From Knufia peltigerae (Eukaryota > Ascomycota > Eurotiomycetes > Chaetothyriales > Trichomeriaceae), in the NCBI GenBank assembly GCA_030247855.1, contig JAPDRN010000001.1, positions 124,001 to 188,000 on the forward strand: a DNA stretch of 64,000 nt, read 5' to 3'. Numbering within the stretch: position 1 is the first letter of the stretch; each line of letters opens with the position of its first letter. A program made the position numbers and the translations under genes. The notes beneath the pieces were generated by a model that did not search any database, had not been told where the DNA came from, and saw nothing but the letters and a program-made list of their open reading frames with translations. Positions 10,526 through 20,298 of the stretch are shown piece after piece.

Positions 10526-12053
10526 GGTACACTCGACAGTTGTCAAGGCCGAGACTTGTTAGCGTCCAAGTATTCGTATTATTGAGGTCATCTGAGCGAC
10601 TTTCGGGGGAGAGGGAGTTGTACGAGTAAACGAGTAGAATAGAAAGATATGGACACTAGAAGATAGAAGAAGCATTTCGTTTTGCCATCTGTTATTGTTG
10701 TACCTCACGGATCCTGTCGGACGCAGGTGTGTTGTTGTTTAGTGATGAGGGTGGCTTAGTCATTGCCTATTTAATCCTTGACGCGTAGAGTTAAAGTGAC
10801 GTGACGTGACGTGATGGGGGCGAGGAGTGTACAAGTCCAATAAGTGCCTGCTATCGTTATCGTATTCGCATTCGTACCATTAAGGTACGGATATCTATGT
10901 ACAACAGTATTCACCTGAGTTATGTTTCATACTCTGCACTCCGTATATCAGGCAGCAAAGAAGATATTTTTGCTTTGCATCTGGGATTTTCTACCGAGTA
11001 CTCTTTGGCACGTCAAAGACTCATCCGTCTGCATAACTCTGACTCCCCATATTTTTTACCAAGGCAGCCACTTCAGATCTTCACCCTCGTACTCCGTATT
11101 TCCACGTAAAATCAATGAGCACGTGCTTCTCTTCCCGTGTGCCTTGGTCTCATGAAACTCTCTCATGCCACTAAATTCTTTTTTCCTTGTGGCTTCTTTA
11201 CATTAATTACTATTCGGTACCGACGTCTCTCTCTGTGTGTGTGTCTCGTACGAGCAATTTTCAAAGTCTCCGCGTCGGCTGCTTTCACACTTTCTGATTG
11301 ATCCATCTCTCTCTCTCCCTCATCCATCGAATTTTCTTGTGATTTTCCCTTTCCTACTAGTTAGAGCTCTTCCTCGACCTGGTTCGTGTCGTTCAGAAAA
11401 ACATCTCGCCACGAGACTCACACTCTCGCCGTCTCTTTTTCTCTCACTCTCGCACTGCTGCTCCCGCAGAGCCGCTTTCTCTAAAACACCATGCCTCGAA
11501 TCACTCTCCAGTGTTGTCGAGACCGTTTCAGGTCGAGATGAACTGTCTCATTCTAAACCTCGACACCAAAACACGAACCTCACACTTTTCCTTGGTCGAA
11601 ACAATATACATCCTCTTTTACCTCCCCCACAAGTGAGCTTCATTGTCTGGTTCTGCGGCTCGGACGACCATCTTCCTCTCCAGCTGGATCAGCTCTACCG
11701 TATCTTCCATCGGTACCATCACTCCATACCGGCAAAATGTTCCTCTAGACGCGTCGAAGACGCTTTTCTTTAAACCTTTCGTCTTCTTGGGTCCAGTTCA
11801 GAAACGAACTCTCAGGTCCTCACCACCATCCTCGACACCATCTCCGCCCACACATCCACAAAACTTGTCTCTCGAGGACCTTTTCCCTTCTCATATATAT
11901 CTCCTTCCAGCCTTCTTTTCGTCGGTCTTGAATTTCCTCCTAACAAAATTCACACATCGTCACCCGAGTCGAAATTCGCCGTAAACCGTCACCTTGATTA
12001 CAACAAGTTTTCAAACGGCTTCTTACGATAACAAAGAAGCCACCACACCGAAA
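10526..12053. promoter_or_regulatory. Long pyrimidine-rich upstream region of the Siw14-like gene
   Basis: No exon is supported. Roughly 11220-11990 is strongly C/T-rich on the + strand with many TCTCTC and CTTTTC runs, as in fungal promoters and long 5' leaders. TACTCCGTA lies at 11090-11098 and ACTCCGTA at 10938-10945. Open frames here are composition artefacts. Confidence 0.4.
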
Positions 12054-12854
12054 ATGTCGGTCCAAACCCAAGATCTACAGGAAGTGCGTGCCAGTGTGGA
12101 AGCTGCTGCGGATTCTCTCGCGGCTCTTGACGTCTCTTCAACCCCCATCAGCAATCAGGACGACAAATCCCAGCCGCCAACCCCAGATGGATCGGGACGC
12201 CCAGCCAATTTCCAAGTCATTGCCCCCGGCCTATTCAGATCCAGCTACCCTCTGTACGCCCACTTCGACACCCTGTCGGATCTCGAGTTGAAGACCATCA
12301 TCACCCTGGTTTCTTCGCCCATCCCGTTCGACTATGCCAACTTCATCACGTCCAACGGCATCACCCACTACCAGATCCCCATCCAGGCCAACAAGGACCC
12401 CAAGGTCTACAGCCCGGACGGAACCGTCAACAAGGTGCTGAACCTGATCCTCGACCCGTCCAACTACCCGATGCTCATCCACTGCAACAAGGGCCGCCAC
12501 CGCACCGGGACCATGGTCGCCTGCTTCCGCAAAGTCACCGGCTGGACCTTGGAGGATTGCATCGAAGAGTACGAACGCTATTCCAAGCCAAAGGACCGGC
12601 CCTTGGACAAGATCTTCATCGAACGTTACGACGCCAACACCTTGAAAGCCCTCGCCCTCGAAAGAGGCTACGTCGGCGGCATTTGGCGAGCACCGGTGCG
12701 ATCCTCCACCAAATCGTCCGTCTACACCAACAATACCCTCGAGACTGCCACCACGAGCGACGACTCCGAGTGCCCCCCGAACGACTACCAAGAGCGGGTC
12801 AAGAAAGAGAATGACGCCATCCTCGAATCCGCCAGACGCTGGTCGTACAAGTGA
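12054..12854 (+). CDS. siw14: Atypical dual-specificity phosphatase, Siw14/Oca (PFA-DSP) family
   Basis: Single exon of 266 residues. The frame is open back to a TTG at 11994, but the start is the ATG at 12054 (GAAAATGTCG). After a low-complexity N-terminus (1-50) comes the PFA-DSP core: 'NFQVIAPGLFRSSYP', 'LKTIITLVS', 'YQIPIQ' and the P-loop HCNKGRHRTG with catalytic Cys about 144. 'GWTLEDCIEEYERYSKPK' follows. The HCxxGxxR loop with Lys/Arg/His is typical of Siw14-type enzymes, which remove the beta-phosphate from inositol pyrophosphates (5-PP-InsP5). The C-terminal about 60 residues are Ser/Thr-rich and probably disordered. Activity on inositol pyrophosphate is inferred from the family. 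Confidence 0.9.
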   Translation: MSVQTQDLQEVRASVEAAADSLAALDVSSTPISNQDDKSQPPTPDGSGRPANFQVIAPGLFRSSYPLYAHFDTLSDLELKTIITLVSSPIPFDYANFITSNGITHYQIPIQANKDPKVYSPDGTVNKVLNLILDPSNYPMLIHCNKGRHRTGTMVACFRKVTGWTLEDCIEEYERYSKPKDRPLDKIFIERYDANTLKALALERGYVGGIWRAPVRSSTKSSVYTNNTLETATTSDDSECPPNDYQERVKKENDAILESARRWSYK

Positions 12855-13935
12855 CCGTTCCGTCGTTGGCATCAGGTACCGGGTGTACACGACAACAACA
12901 ACAAACAACAACAACAATTGACATACGAAGAACAACAACAACAACAACATTGCACGGCTGCACCGGATCGATTCATTATCACATCAATCCTTGGCTCTGT
13001 CAAACCCAGAGCATCCATCGGAACAGCAGGCCAAATGCGATGAATACAGTAGGGGGGAGGACATGGAGGTAACATCGGAGAGTTGGATCGGTGTGGCCAG
13101 AAGAGTTTTGAACACAGAAGGACCAGGGAGTGAACAGCTTCGAGAGACAGAGTATAGTCATGGGTATGGGTGGGTCACGAGAACTGAAAGAAATTCGGTC
13201 TGGTTTACCCGCCAGAGAGTGGTTCCTGTCGAACTGAAGCTGGAGAGAGTTCTGCTTGGTCTCGATCGGAAATGCGGTGGCAGCGAGTAAGGAAAGAGGG
13301 AAGAAGAAAAGGACAAAGGCATGTTATTTGCATGCTCTTTTGCAGCTCCTTTTCCTTTGGCATTTTTGTATTTTTTTTTGTCTTTTTTTTTGCATCTTGT
13401 GAAAGGGCAGGGCAAAGGCTTTGGAAAATGCATCATGCATGACACCTTCCAAAGGTGATGTGGCTTATATTGTGTTTTTTTTTTAAATTTGGCACAACAT
13501 AGGTACTTGTAAGATACGGGTATAGCCACTTGGGTAGGCAAGTACTTGGGGGCAGGCAATGATCTGTCTCGTGAATGCAAAAGGAAAGAAAATTTCAACT
13601 CTGTCCTTGATCTTTTTCTTTTCCTTTTTTTTATTTTTTTTAAACCTTTTTAAACCGAAGCTCTGATATGTACCAAGATACAACAAACCTGTAGACTGGC
13701 TAGACCGTCAGAATATTGCTGGACCGTATTATATCACACCTGGTGTTTACTCAGCAGTATCAACCACCCAATCTCGGCGAAAAACAGTATATATCTGTAT
13801 ACATTCCTGAACGCTTCTTGTGTGACACCACTCGAAGCCAGCGTCACATTTACTCTACTCTGTTTATTTCAGGGAACAAAACAAATAAGCTTTCGGCAGG
13901 AGCTGGACCTTTATGTTTATATATATTGAATATCA
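12855..13935. other. Intergenic region between convergent genes
   Basis: It starts with a CAA microsatellite and contains T-rich runs (13350-13650) compatible with 3' ends. GTACTTGTA is at 13503-13511. No gene seen. Confidence 0.4.
12890..12949. repeat. (CAA)n microsatellite
   Basis: Two blocks of ACA/CAA repeats (about 12890-12917 and 12931-12949) lie just after the Siw14-like stop codon, probably in its 3' UTR. Confidence 0.8.
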
Positions 13936-16925
13936 TCACAAAGGTGGTCCAAATCGATCACAATCCCTGAGGCATCTTCTCAACACCCTCGAGACATTTT
14001 CTCGATCGTTCGTATCTTGCGTCTTCCACAGTCTGCGGACCGTGGCCCAGACTTGTTCGACCTTTTTCCGGTCCCCCGTGCACACCGTGTAGGCGCGCAG
14101 TAACCAACATATCAGCGGCCTCGTGGCTTGGACTTGGTGTTTTGACGTTATCGAAATAGGTCTCGTATCTCGCTCGTCTTGCATATCCTGGTCTTGCATG
14201 TCCTGGTCTTGCTCGCGGTCTTCGTATTGGCCGTTATGATCTTGCCCTTCGTAGTGCGGACCCTGATATTCTCCTTCATGTTCACTTCTTTGCTCTTCTA
14301 AATGCCCTGATTCATAATGCTGCCGGTGCTGTTGGAAAGCAGGATCGATCACTTGACTAGGCGACGGTAAAACGTATTCGCCTTCTTCTCGATCTAAAGC
14401 CGCGTCGCCGAGAGGGTAGTATGTCTCTTGGGTATGTGGAAGCGATTGTTTGGTAGTGTATGAGGAGGATGGCGACGACGACGACTTGAACAATGCCCTT
14501 TTCTGTTCTTCTTCCTCATCAAAGAGCTCGGCGTGAACGCGCTCAATGTGTTTGCGGCGTTCTCGAGGAAACACTGCCAGATCTAGAACAAACTCATTCC
14601 ATGTGCTAAGCTTCTTCATAGGTGTTGGGCGTGTGGGATCAGACGTGTGCTCAGGGGATCGCTCGATTGCCTCGGACGTGGGCAATGTGGCATCGGCATC
14701 TCTCGAAAACTTGCCCTTTGAAGCAGCTTGCCCGGCTCGGATGGCGTCTTGACATGCTTTCCAGACCAGATCCAGCCGTTGATTATTCCAGGACGCATCA
14801 GGGTCTCGAGTGGCTCCATGCAAGGCAAATCCTTTGAACAACAACTGGAAGAATACGCTCTGCATGGGTAGGTTGAAGAGGGTTTTCATCTCCTCGAGCA
14901 AGACTGTGATCCGGTTGAGGTTCCCAGAGACATTGACATGGTGAGAGATCATGGTGCGAAAAGTGACATGATCAGGAGTAAGTGGCATTGCGTCCTGTAG
15001 CTGTTGGTGTTGTTCGGGAAGTATATCCTTCAACCTCGACGCCTTCAGCAACACCCTCTTCAGGTGATTGGCTGCTAGTTCATGTTCGATCACTTCCCCT
15101 CCAGGCAACGGATATCGTCTGTACAAGACAGTCTGACCATCGTCCCGTCTGCCTCGTCGCAGGTTTTCTTGGAGGCTTTTCATGCGTTCATATATCTGCT
15201 CCGCAGCAGTTGGCTCTTGTGCGTTGTACAAAGACGCAATCACGCAGTTGAGCACCAGAGTATCAATAATCTCGCCAGCATCTACAAAATCTCGATAAGC
15301 TTTTCGTACACCGTCTCCATCGGCTCGCAATCCATGGTAGTAGATGACACTTACGCGACCGAGCCGGTTCAGACGAAGGCCACGGTCATGCATCTCCTTC
15401 AACACCATCTGCGCCAGTGGATACTTGTTGGCTCGGACTGCAATATCGAAGAGGATGTTGAGAGTTACATGATGGGACTTGACGCCTGCCTCGTGTTCCA
15501 TCCGTCTCCATATTCGAAAGGCGGCGTTGACTTCTGATTGAGTGACCTTTGCGAATGATCGTCCAGCTAGGTAGATGGCCGAAGCCCATTCAGCCCTAGT
15601 GACTGGTACATCCGCCCTTTGCGCATCGTCAATCAGTGAGAGATACCTGATCATCGACTTTTCGCTCTTTTGCCATGGAGTTGCCATGCGTTGTAAGAAA
15701 ACCCGTACTATACCTCGGGGCAAGAATGCCATACCAGGCTGCGGTAGCCTTTTGTAGGCTTTGAACAGCTCTGCATTGCTGGAGTGGTTGTCCAGTAGTA
15801 AATCAACAAAATCCTGGGTGACACTGACTTCCCGTAGTTGACGTGAAAGCAGTCTTTCCTCGACCTCTTTTAAAGGCGATTTGTAGTCTTCATCATCGTT
15901 ATAGAACTCCGCAAATGCTTGTGGTGGAGCAAAGTCCTCTGACAACTTGAACGCATAATCCTCCAGCAGCACGGGTGTTGGAGAAGCATCAGGCGACTCG
16001 GGGTCGAACCGTCTGTGGTTGGTATAATAGTACAAGTCAACCAATGCCTTGTAATCATCCCTCGACAGAACGACCTCCGGAGGTGGTGGTGCGGGCTCGA
16101 TTCGAACGGGTGCGTGCTTTGTCGACTCGGCCAGTTTGGACTTCATTTGAGCCAGTTTATTCTCAAGTTTCCTCACAGAGTTTAGAAGTTGCACCTGTTC
16201 CTCAAGCTGAGATGCCGACCGCTCTTGCTCCTCCTGCTCATGCTCCTTTTTGTCTGCCTCTTCCCTCACAGGTTCTTGTCTCATTTCGTCCATCTTGTCC
16301 TGAAGCACATCCAAATCATGGAAGAACCCCATCGGCAGGCGGCTTTTGGCGGCGAATTCAAAGGTATTATCATCGAAAAAGTCCTTCACACGATTGGCTT
16401 GTCTAGGCCGTGCTTGTGCTAATCGAGACGTGGTACTCATGTTTCGACAGCGAGCCTGGAAAGATCTTGCGTCTGCAGGGTGGCGGCTATATGTCCTGTG
16501 ACCGTCCATCGCTCGGATGGCAGCTCCTCCATTGCCTGAGACGCCCTTTGATTGATCTCGAGAGTTCTTTCTGGCTCGGTGGCAGCTTGTGGCGTGCGCC
16601 AATGCGCCGTAGAACATCGACTCGAGCGACTGTGCATCTTTTACTCGCAGGGCCGTTGATACATTACGGGATTGGCGGCAGGTAGTCAGACGGCTCGACG
16701 GGAAAAGGAAATCGCAAAAGGCTAGAGGAGACGTCGAGGTCGTATTCTGAATGCTTCTGCACCCTGCAAACTTCGAAGGCCGGTGCATATGACCGCAGGC
16801 ATATTCTCACCGAAGGTCCCTACGGAGGCGAGAAGAGCCTTGGATATAGGGGTGTTCGTCGAGGGAATGAGATTCAGGGCGTTCTTTGTGCTGTGTAGTC
16901 GTAGTAAGACAGACCTCCGTCTCAT
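13936..16925 (-). CDS. Mitochondrial pentatricopeptide-repeat protein
   Basis: Exons 16925..16811 and 16763..13936 give 980 residues. The long frame alone would begin at an ATG at 16788. Removing a 47-nt GTGAGA...TTTGCAG intron instead joins it in frame to an upstream exon encoding a basic, Ser/Arg-rich, acid-free start (MRRRSVLLRLHSTKNAL), a classic mitochondrial presequence. An upstream in-frame ATG at 16964 is possible. A coiled-coil-like stretch (about 200-260) is followed by helical PPR-like repeats (about 330-700; e.g. 'HVTLNILFDIAVRANKYPLAQMVLKEM', 'DTLVLNCVIASLYNAQEPTAAEQIYERM'). A charged low-complexity C-terminus contains a short DQDMQ duplication. Such proteins bind organellar RNA or mitoribosomes; the exact role is unknown. 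Confidence 0.8.
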
Positions 16926-17167
16926 GGTCGGCAGAGTGGAAAATACATAATATGGAATGGGCATCCTCTTAGCGCGACTTTTTCGCCGCAGCCCTTTCGG
17001 AGCTTTCGAATTATTTCGACTTGCTCAAGCAAGACAGAGCATCAAACCCCCTACCACGTTTCCGCCCGTCTACATACAATGCGATAACCAAAGGTCAGAT
17101 CTGCCCAGCAAGCCTAATTGAAATCTTTCTCCTCTTCTATCAGCTTCCCACCACCTCCCTGTCCGCG
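16926..17167. promoter_or_regulatory. Bidirectional promoter between PPR and mS23/Rsm25 genes
   Basis: 242 bp separate the ATGs of two divergent genes whose products both act in mitochondrial gene expression. The + strand side is pyrimidine-rich next to the mS23 ATG. No specific element is recognised. Confidence 0.5.
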
Positions 17168-18022
17168 ATGGGCCGCCTGGACCTCACGGCGATCAACGTC
17201 CGCAAAACAGTCCTCCAGAACATCGCATCCGGCAGAATATCAACGACGCCGATCTGGACGGACGTCGTTCGCGACGTCCCTCCGGCACAGATACTGATCC
17301 GGCAACAACCTCAAAAACACCGATTGACGAGAGTCCGCACGCGAACGCTGCCCAACGGGAGGACCGAGCAATACGCACAAGTGACGGAACCGAAAAAGGC
17401 CAGGTCGACCAAGACGCAAAATTTGTTTACGCCGCGACACCTCCGGTACGAGGAAGATGAACTACGAAAAAGCTTCTTCAACGACCACCCTTGGGAGCTG
17501 GCCCGGCCGCGGGTCGTACTGGAAACGTCCGGGGACCAGTACAAGAATGCGGACTGGTCGAAGGGGGTCCAGCAGCCGGGGATAGCACTGTCGGGAGAGT
17601 CGGTGGTCCAGAGGCAGCTCTGGTTGCTCGAGAACGTGCCCGACATCACCGTCCCTCAGGCCTACGACGTTGCCCGAAAAGAGTTTTACGCCCTGCGACG
17701 GTCGGAGGAGATTAGGAACAGAATCGCGGCGGAAGAGGCGAGACACATGGGCGCCAGGTTCGGCAAGTCCGCCATCCAGGTCAGCATGGGCATCGAGAAC
17801 GACATGTACAACGACTGGGACGCGTGGGCGCGGCAGATGGTCAACGAGCAGACTCAACGTCTGGCGGCCTTTTCGGGGACCGTCATGGCCTCGGAGGAGG
17901 ACGCATTGAGAGACGTCAACAAGGCTGAAGAACAACGTCCTCCAGCGGCACCGATCGGCGCCGGTGTGTTTGCTCAACAACAGAAAACGGACGCCAGGGC
18001 GCAAAGGAACGATGCTGCATGA
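17168..18022 (+). CDS. rsm25: Mitochondrial small ribosomal subunit protein mS23 (37S S25, Rsm25)
   Basis: Single exon of 284 residues. The start at 17168 gives MGRLDLTAINVRKTV, matching the fungal Rsm25 pattern, followed by 'PIWTDVVRDVPPAQILIRQQP', the family's most conserved block. 'NLFTPRHLRYEEDELRKSFFNDHPWELARPRVVLE' is also typical. The open frame extends upstream to 17021 without family-like content. The protein is a structural subunit of the mitoribosomal small subunit. The C-terminal tail (about 240-284) is Ala/Glu/Gln-rich. It diverges from a PPR gene across 242 bp. Confidence 0.92.
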   Translation: MGRLDLTAINVRKTVLQNIASGRISTTPIWTDVVRDVPPAQILIRQQPQKHRLTRVRTRTLPNGRTEQYAQVTEPKKARSTKTQNLFTPRHLRYEEDELRKSFFNDHPWELARPRVVLETSGDQYKNADWSKGVQQPGIALSGESVVQRQLWLLENVPDITVPQAYDVARKEFYALRRSEEIRNRIAAEEARHMGARFGKSAIQVSMGIENDMYNDWDAWARQMVNEQTQRLAAFSGTVMASEEDALRDVNKAEEQRPPAAPIGAGVFAQQQKTDARAQRNDAA

Positions 18023-18325
18023 TTCCTGGAGGTACATTTTTGGCCTGCCCAATCAAGTTTGGGGCTACAATTGTACTGCGTAAATGTGTATTCAAACAAC
18101 TAAAGCTCCAAGGAGGACGGGCATTTCAATATGAGAGCTTGTTTTATTATGATACCAAAAACGAAACCTGGACACTTTTGACATTATCCTCCCCTCATAA
18201 AAGAAGTCCGTGTTGCGTGAAAAGGAGAAAATAAAACAAGGTCTCTGAGACACCGATTTCTATCTCTATTTGTGTTACAACGTAGTAACAATTTACATAG
18301 ACCCAGTTGTCGTGTCAAGGAAAAT
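18023..18325. other. Short intergenic gap between convergent genes
   Basis: 303 bp, A/T-richer than its flanks, holding the 3' ends of mS23 and argininosuccinate lyase. Nothing else seen. Confidence 0.4.
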
Positions 18326-19723
18326 TTATTCGAGCAACTTTTGAATCCTAGAAATCTGTTCCTCGACGCTCTTTTTGCTCGTCCCACCCAGGACCGTCCT
18401 CTTCTCGACGCTGGCCTCGTAGTTGAAGGCGCCCATGACGTCGTCGCCGAACCTGGGGTCGACGCCCTGCAGCTGTTTCAGACTCAGTCGGTCCATGGGC
18501 TTGCCCTCCTTCTCGGCCAGGGCGACGACGCGGCCGCTGATGTGGTGGGTCTCGCGGAAGGGGACGCCCTTGCGGACCAGGTAGTCGGCCAGGTCGGTGG
18601 CGAGCATGTCCGGAGTGAGGGCGGCCTTCATCTTGTCAGGGAAGATGGAGAGGGTCGACAGGACCCCGGTGGCGATCTGGATCGAATCGGCCGTGGTCTT
18701 GACGCCGTCGAGCATGGGCTCGAACGACTCCTGGAGGTCCTTGTTGTAGGTCGAAGGGAGGCCCTTGACGCTCATCATCAGGCCCGCCATGTAGCCGAAC
18801 ACGCGGCCGCTCTTGCCCCGGAGCAGCTCCAGCGAGTCCGGGTTCTTCTTCTGGGGCATCAGGCTGCTGCCCGTCGAGTAGGCGTCGGCGAGCCGGACGA
18901 ACCCAAACTCGGCCGTCGAGTAGATGATCAGGTCCTCGGCCCAGCGCGAGATGTGCTGCATGAGAGTCGCGGCCCACTGGAGCGTCTCGACGACGAAGTC
19001 CCGGTCGGCCACGGCGGCCATCGAGTTGTTGATGATGCCCTCGAACCCCAGCTCCCTCGCCATGGCCTCGCGGTCGATGCCGAACGGGTTGCCCACCAGC
19101 GCGCCCGACCCCAACGGGGACCTGTTGACGCGCTTGATCACCTCCCTCAACCGCTCGAGGTCCGACGTGAAGACGCTCCCGTAACTCAGGAGCCAGTGCG
19201 ACCAGCGGATGGGCTGCGCCCGTTGGAGGTGAGTGTACCCCGGCATCAAGGCGGAGATTTCGGACTGGGCGCGAGACGTCGTCACGCGGAGCAGAGAGAC
19301 GAGGTGTCGTTCCATCTCCCTCAGCTGGTCGCGCAGCCACAGCCTCATGCCCGTGCCGACCTGGTCGTTGCGGCTTCGTCCCGTGTGCAGCTTGCCCGCG
19401 ATCTGCGTGCCGATGATCTCGCCCAGCCGCCGCTCGTTGGCCGTGTGGATGTCCTCGTCGACGCCGGGCTTGATCTCGAACTTGCCACTCTCCCACTCCG
19501 AGAGGACCTCCCCGAACCCCTTTTCGATCGCGAGGAATTCGTCCTGGGTCAAGATGCCGATCTTGGCGTTGGCGCGGGCGTATGCTATGCTCCCTCGGAT
19601 GTCCTGGGCGTAGATGGCCCGGTCAAAGTAGATGGACTCGTTGTACGACACCATCAGAGGGTCGAGGCCGCCGGTGAAGCGACCCCCCCATAGCATGTTG
19701 GCGTTGGGTTTGGATTCCGACAT
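18326..19723 (-). CDS. arg4: Argininosuccinate lyase
   Basis: Single exon of 465 residues, full family length. It starts MSESKPNANMLWGGRFTGG and contains 'VDEDIHTANERRL', 'GKLHTGRSRNDQV', 'MPGYTHLQRAQP' and the superfamily signature GSSLMPQKKN (about 284-293) with the catalytic Ser loop. The enzyme splits argininosuccinate into arginine and fumarate, the last step of arginine synthesis, usually in the fungal cytosol. No targeting peptide is visible. Codon third positions are very G/C-rich, unlike the downstream fumarase gene. The next gene on the same strand encodes fumarase, a member of the same superfamily that consumes the fumarate product. Confidence 0.97.
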   Translation of the reverse strand: MSESKPNANMLWGGRFTGGLDPLMVSYNESIYFDRAIYAQDIRGSIAYARANAKIGILTQDEFLAIEKGFGEVLSEWESGKFEIKPGVDEDIHTANERRLGEIIGTQIAGKLHTGRSRNDQVGTGMRLWLRDQLREMERHLVSLLRVTTSRAQSEISALMPGYTHLQRAQPIRWSHWLLSYGSVFTSDLERLREVIKRVNRSPLGSGALVGNPFGIDREAMARELGFEGIINNSMAAVADRDFVVETLQWAATLMQHISRWAEDLIIYSTAEFGFVRLADAYSTGSSLMPQKKNPDSLELLRGKSGRVFGYMAGLMMSVKGLPSTYNKDLQESFEPMLDGVKTTADSIQIATGVLSTLSIFPDKMKAALTPDMLATDLADYLVRKGVPFRETHHISGRVVALAEKEGKPMDRLSLKQLQGVDPRFGDDVMGAFNYEASVEKRTVLGGTSKKSVEEQISRIQKLLE

Positions 19724-20298
19724 GGCTGTTTGATGTTGTTGGTCTGGAGATATGGGGTGAGAGTCTGTGGAGAATGTAGCTCAAAAACTTTTTTGAACTC
19801 CCCAGATTAGACGTTCTAATCTCAATGATAAGCGACGAGACCTTTGGGGGGCAGAGAGAATGCGACGATGGAGCTATGCACCAGATAGACTGGTACTTCG
19901 AGAATGGAACATTTGTTACTGAGTCATTTGCCGTTTACTTTTATCTAGCGACGAGCAAAAAGTTCCCCATCGACGCCCGGATAACTTGCCTGTCTGGGGT
20001 GACCACTTTAGGTTAGTTGTCTCTATCCGATAGGAATAAGTAGCATCGCCTAACGTTACAGACACTAATACGGATACTTGTACAATCGTCTTCTACTTGC
20101 TTCAAAGCCCTCTGGAAGATATATCCAGACTTATATAGAGTAATATAATGCTTGGCCATGAATCTGAGGCCAGCCGGAGCATCGATATGATCCTAGTCAA
20201 GCAAAGAAAGAAAGACAAGTGTCAGTTGTACATTGAATGTGTTCAAAAATCCATTTTGGATACTCGAAAGAGCTCAAATATGGTACAAAAGTTTAAAT
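19724..20298. other. Intergenic region between argininosuccinate lyase and fumarase
   Basis: 575 bp containing the argininosuccinate lyase promoter and the fumarase 3' end. No gene seen; an open frame at 19825-20016 has no family-like content. Confidence 0.4.

Noticed and set aside
16722..16964. An 80-codon minus-strand ORF treated as a separate gene upstream of the PPR gene.
   Set aside because: It shares its start with the PPR gene; a 47-nt intron joins its first part in frame to the long PPR exon, so it is exon 1 read through the intron.
18272..19693. A 473-codon + strand frame opposite argininosuccinate lyase.
   Set aside because: Antisense shadow caused by extreme GC3; the minus strand is an intact argininosuccinate lyase.
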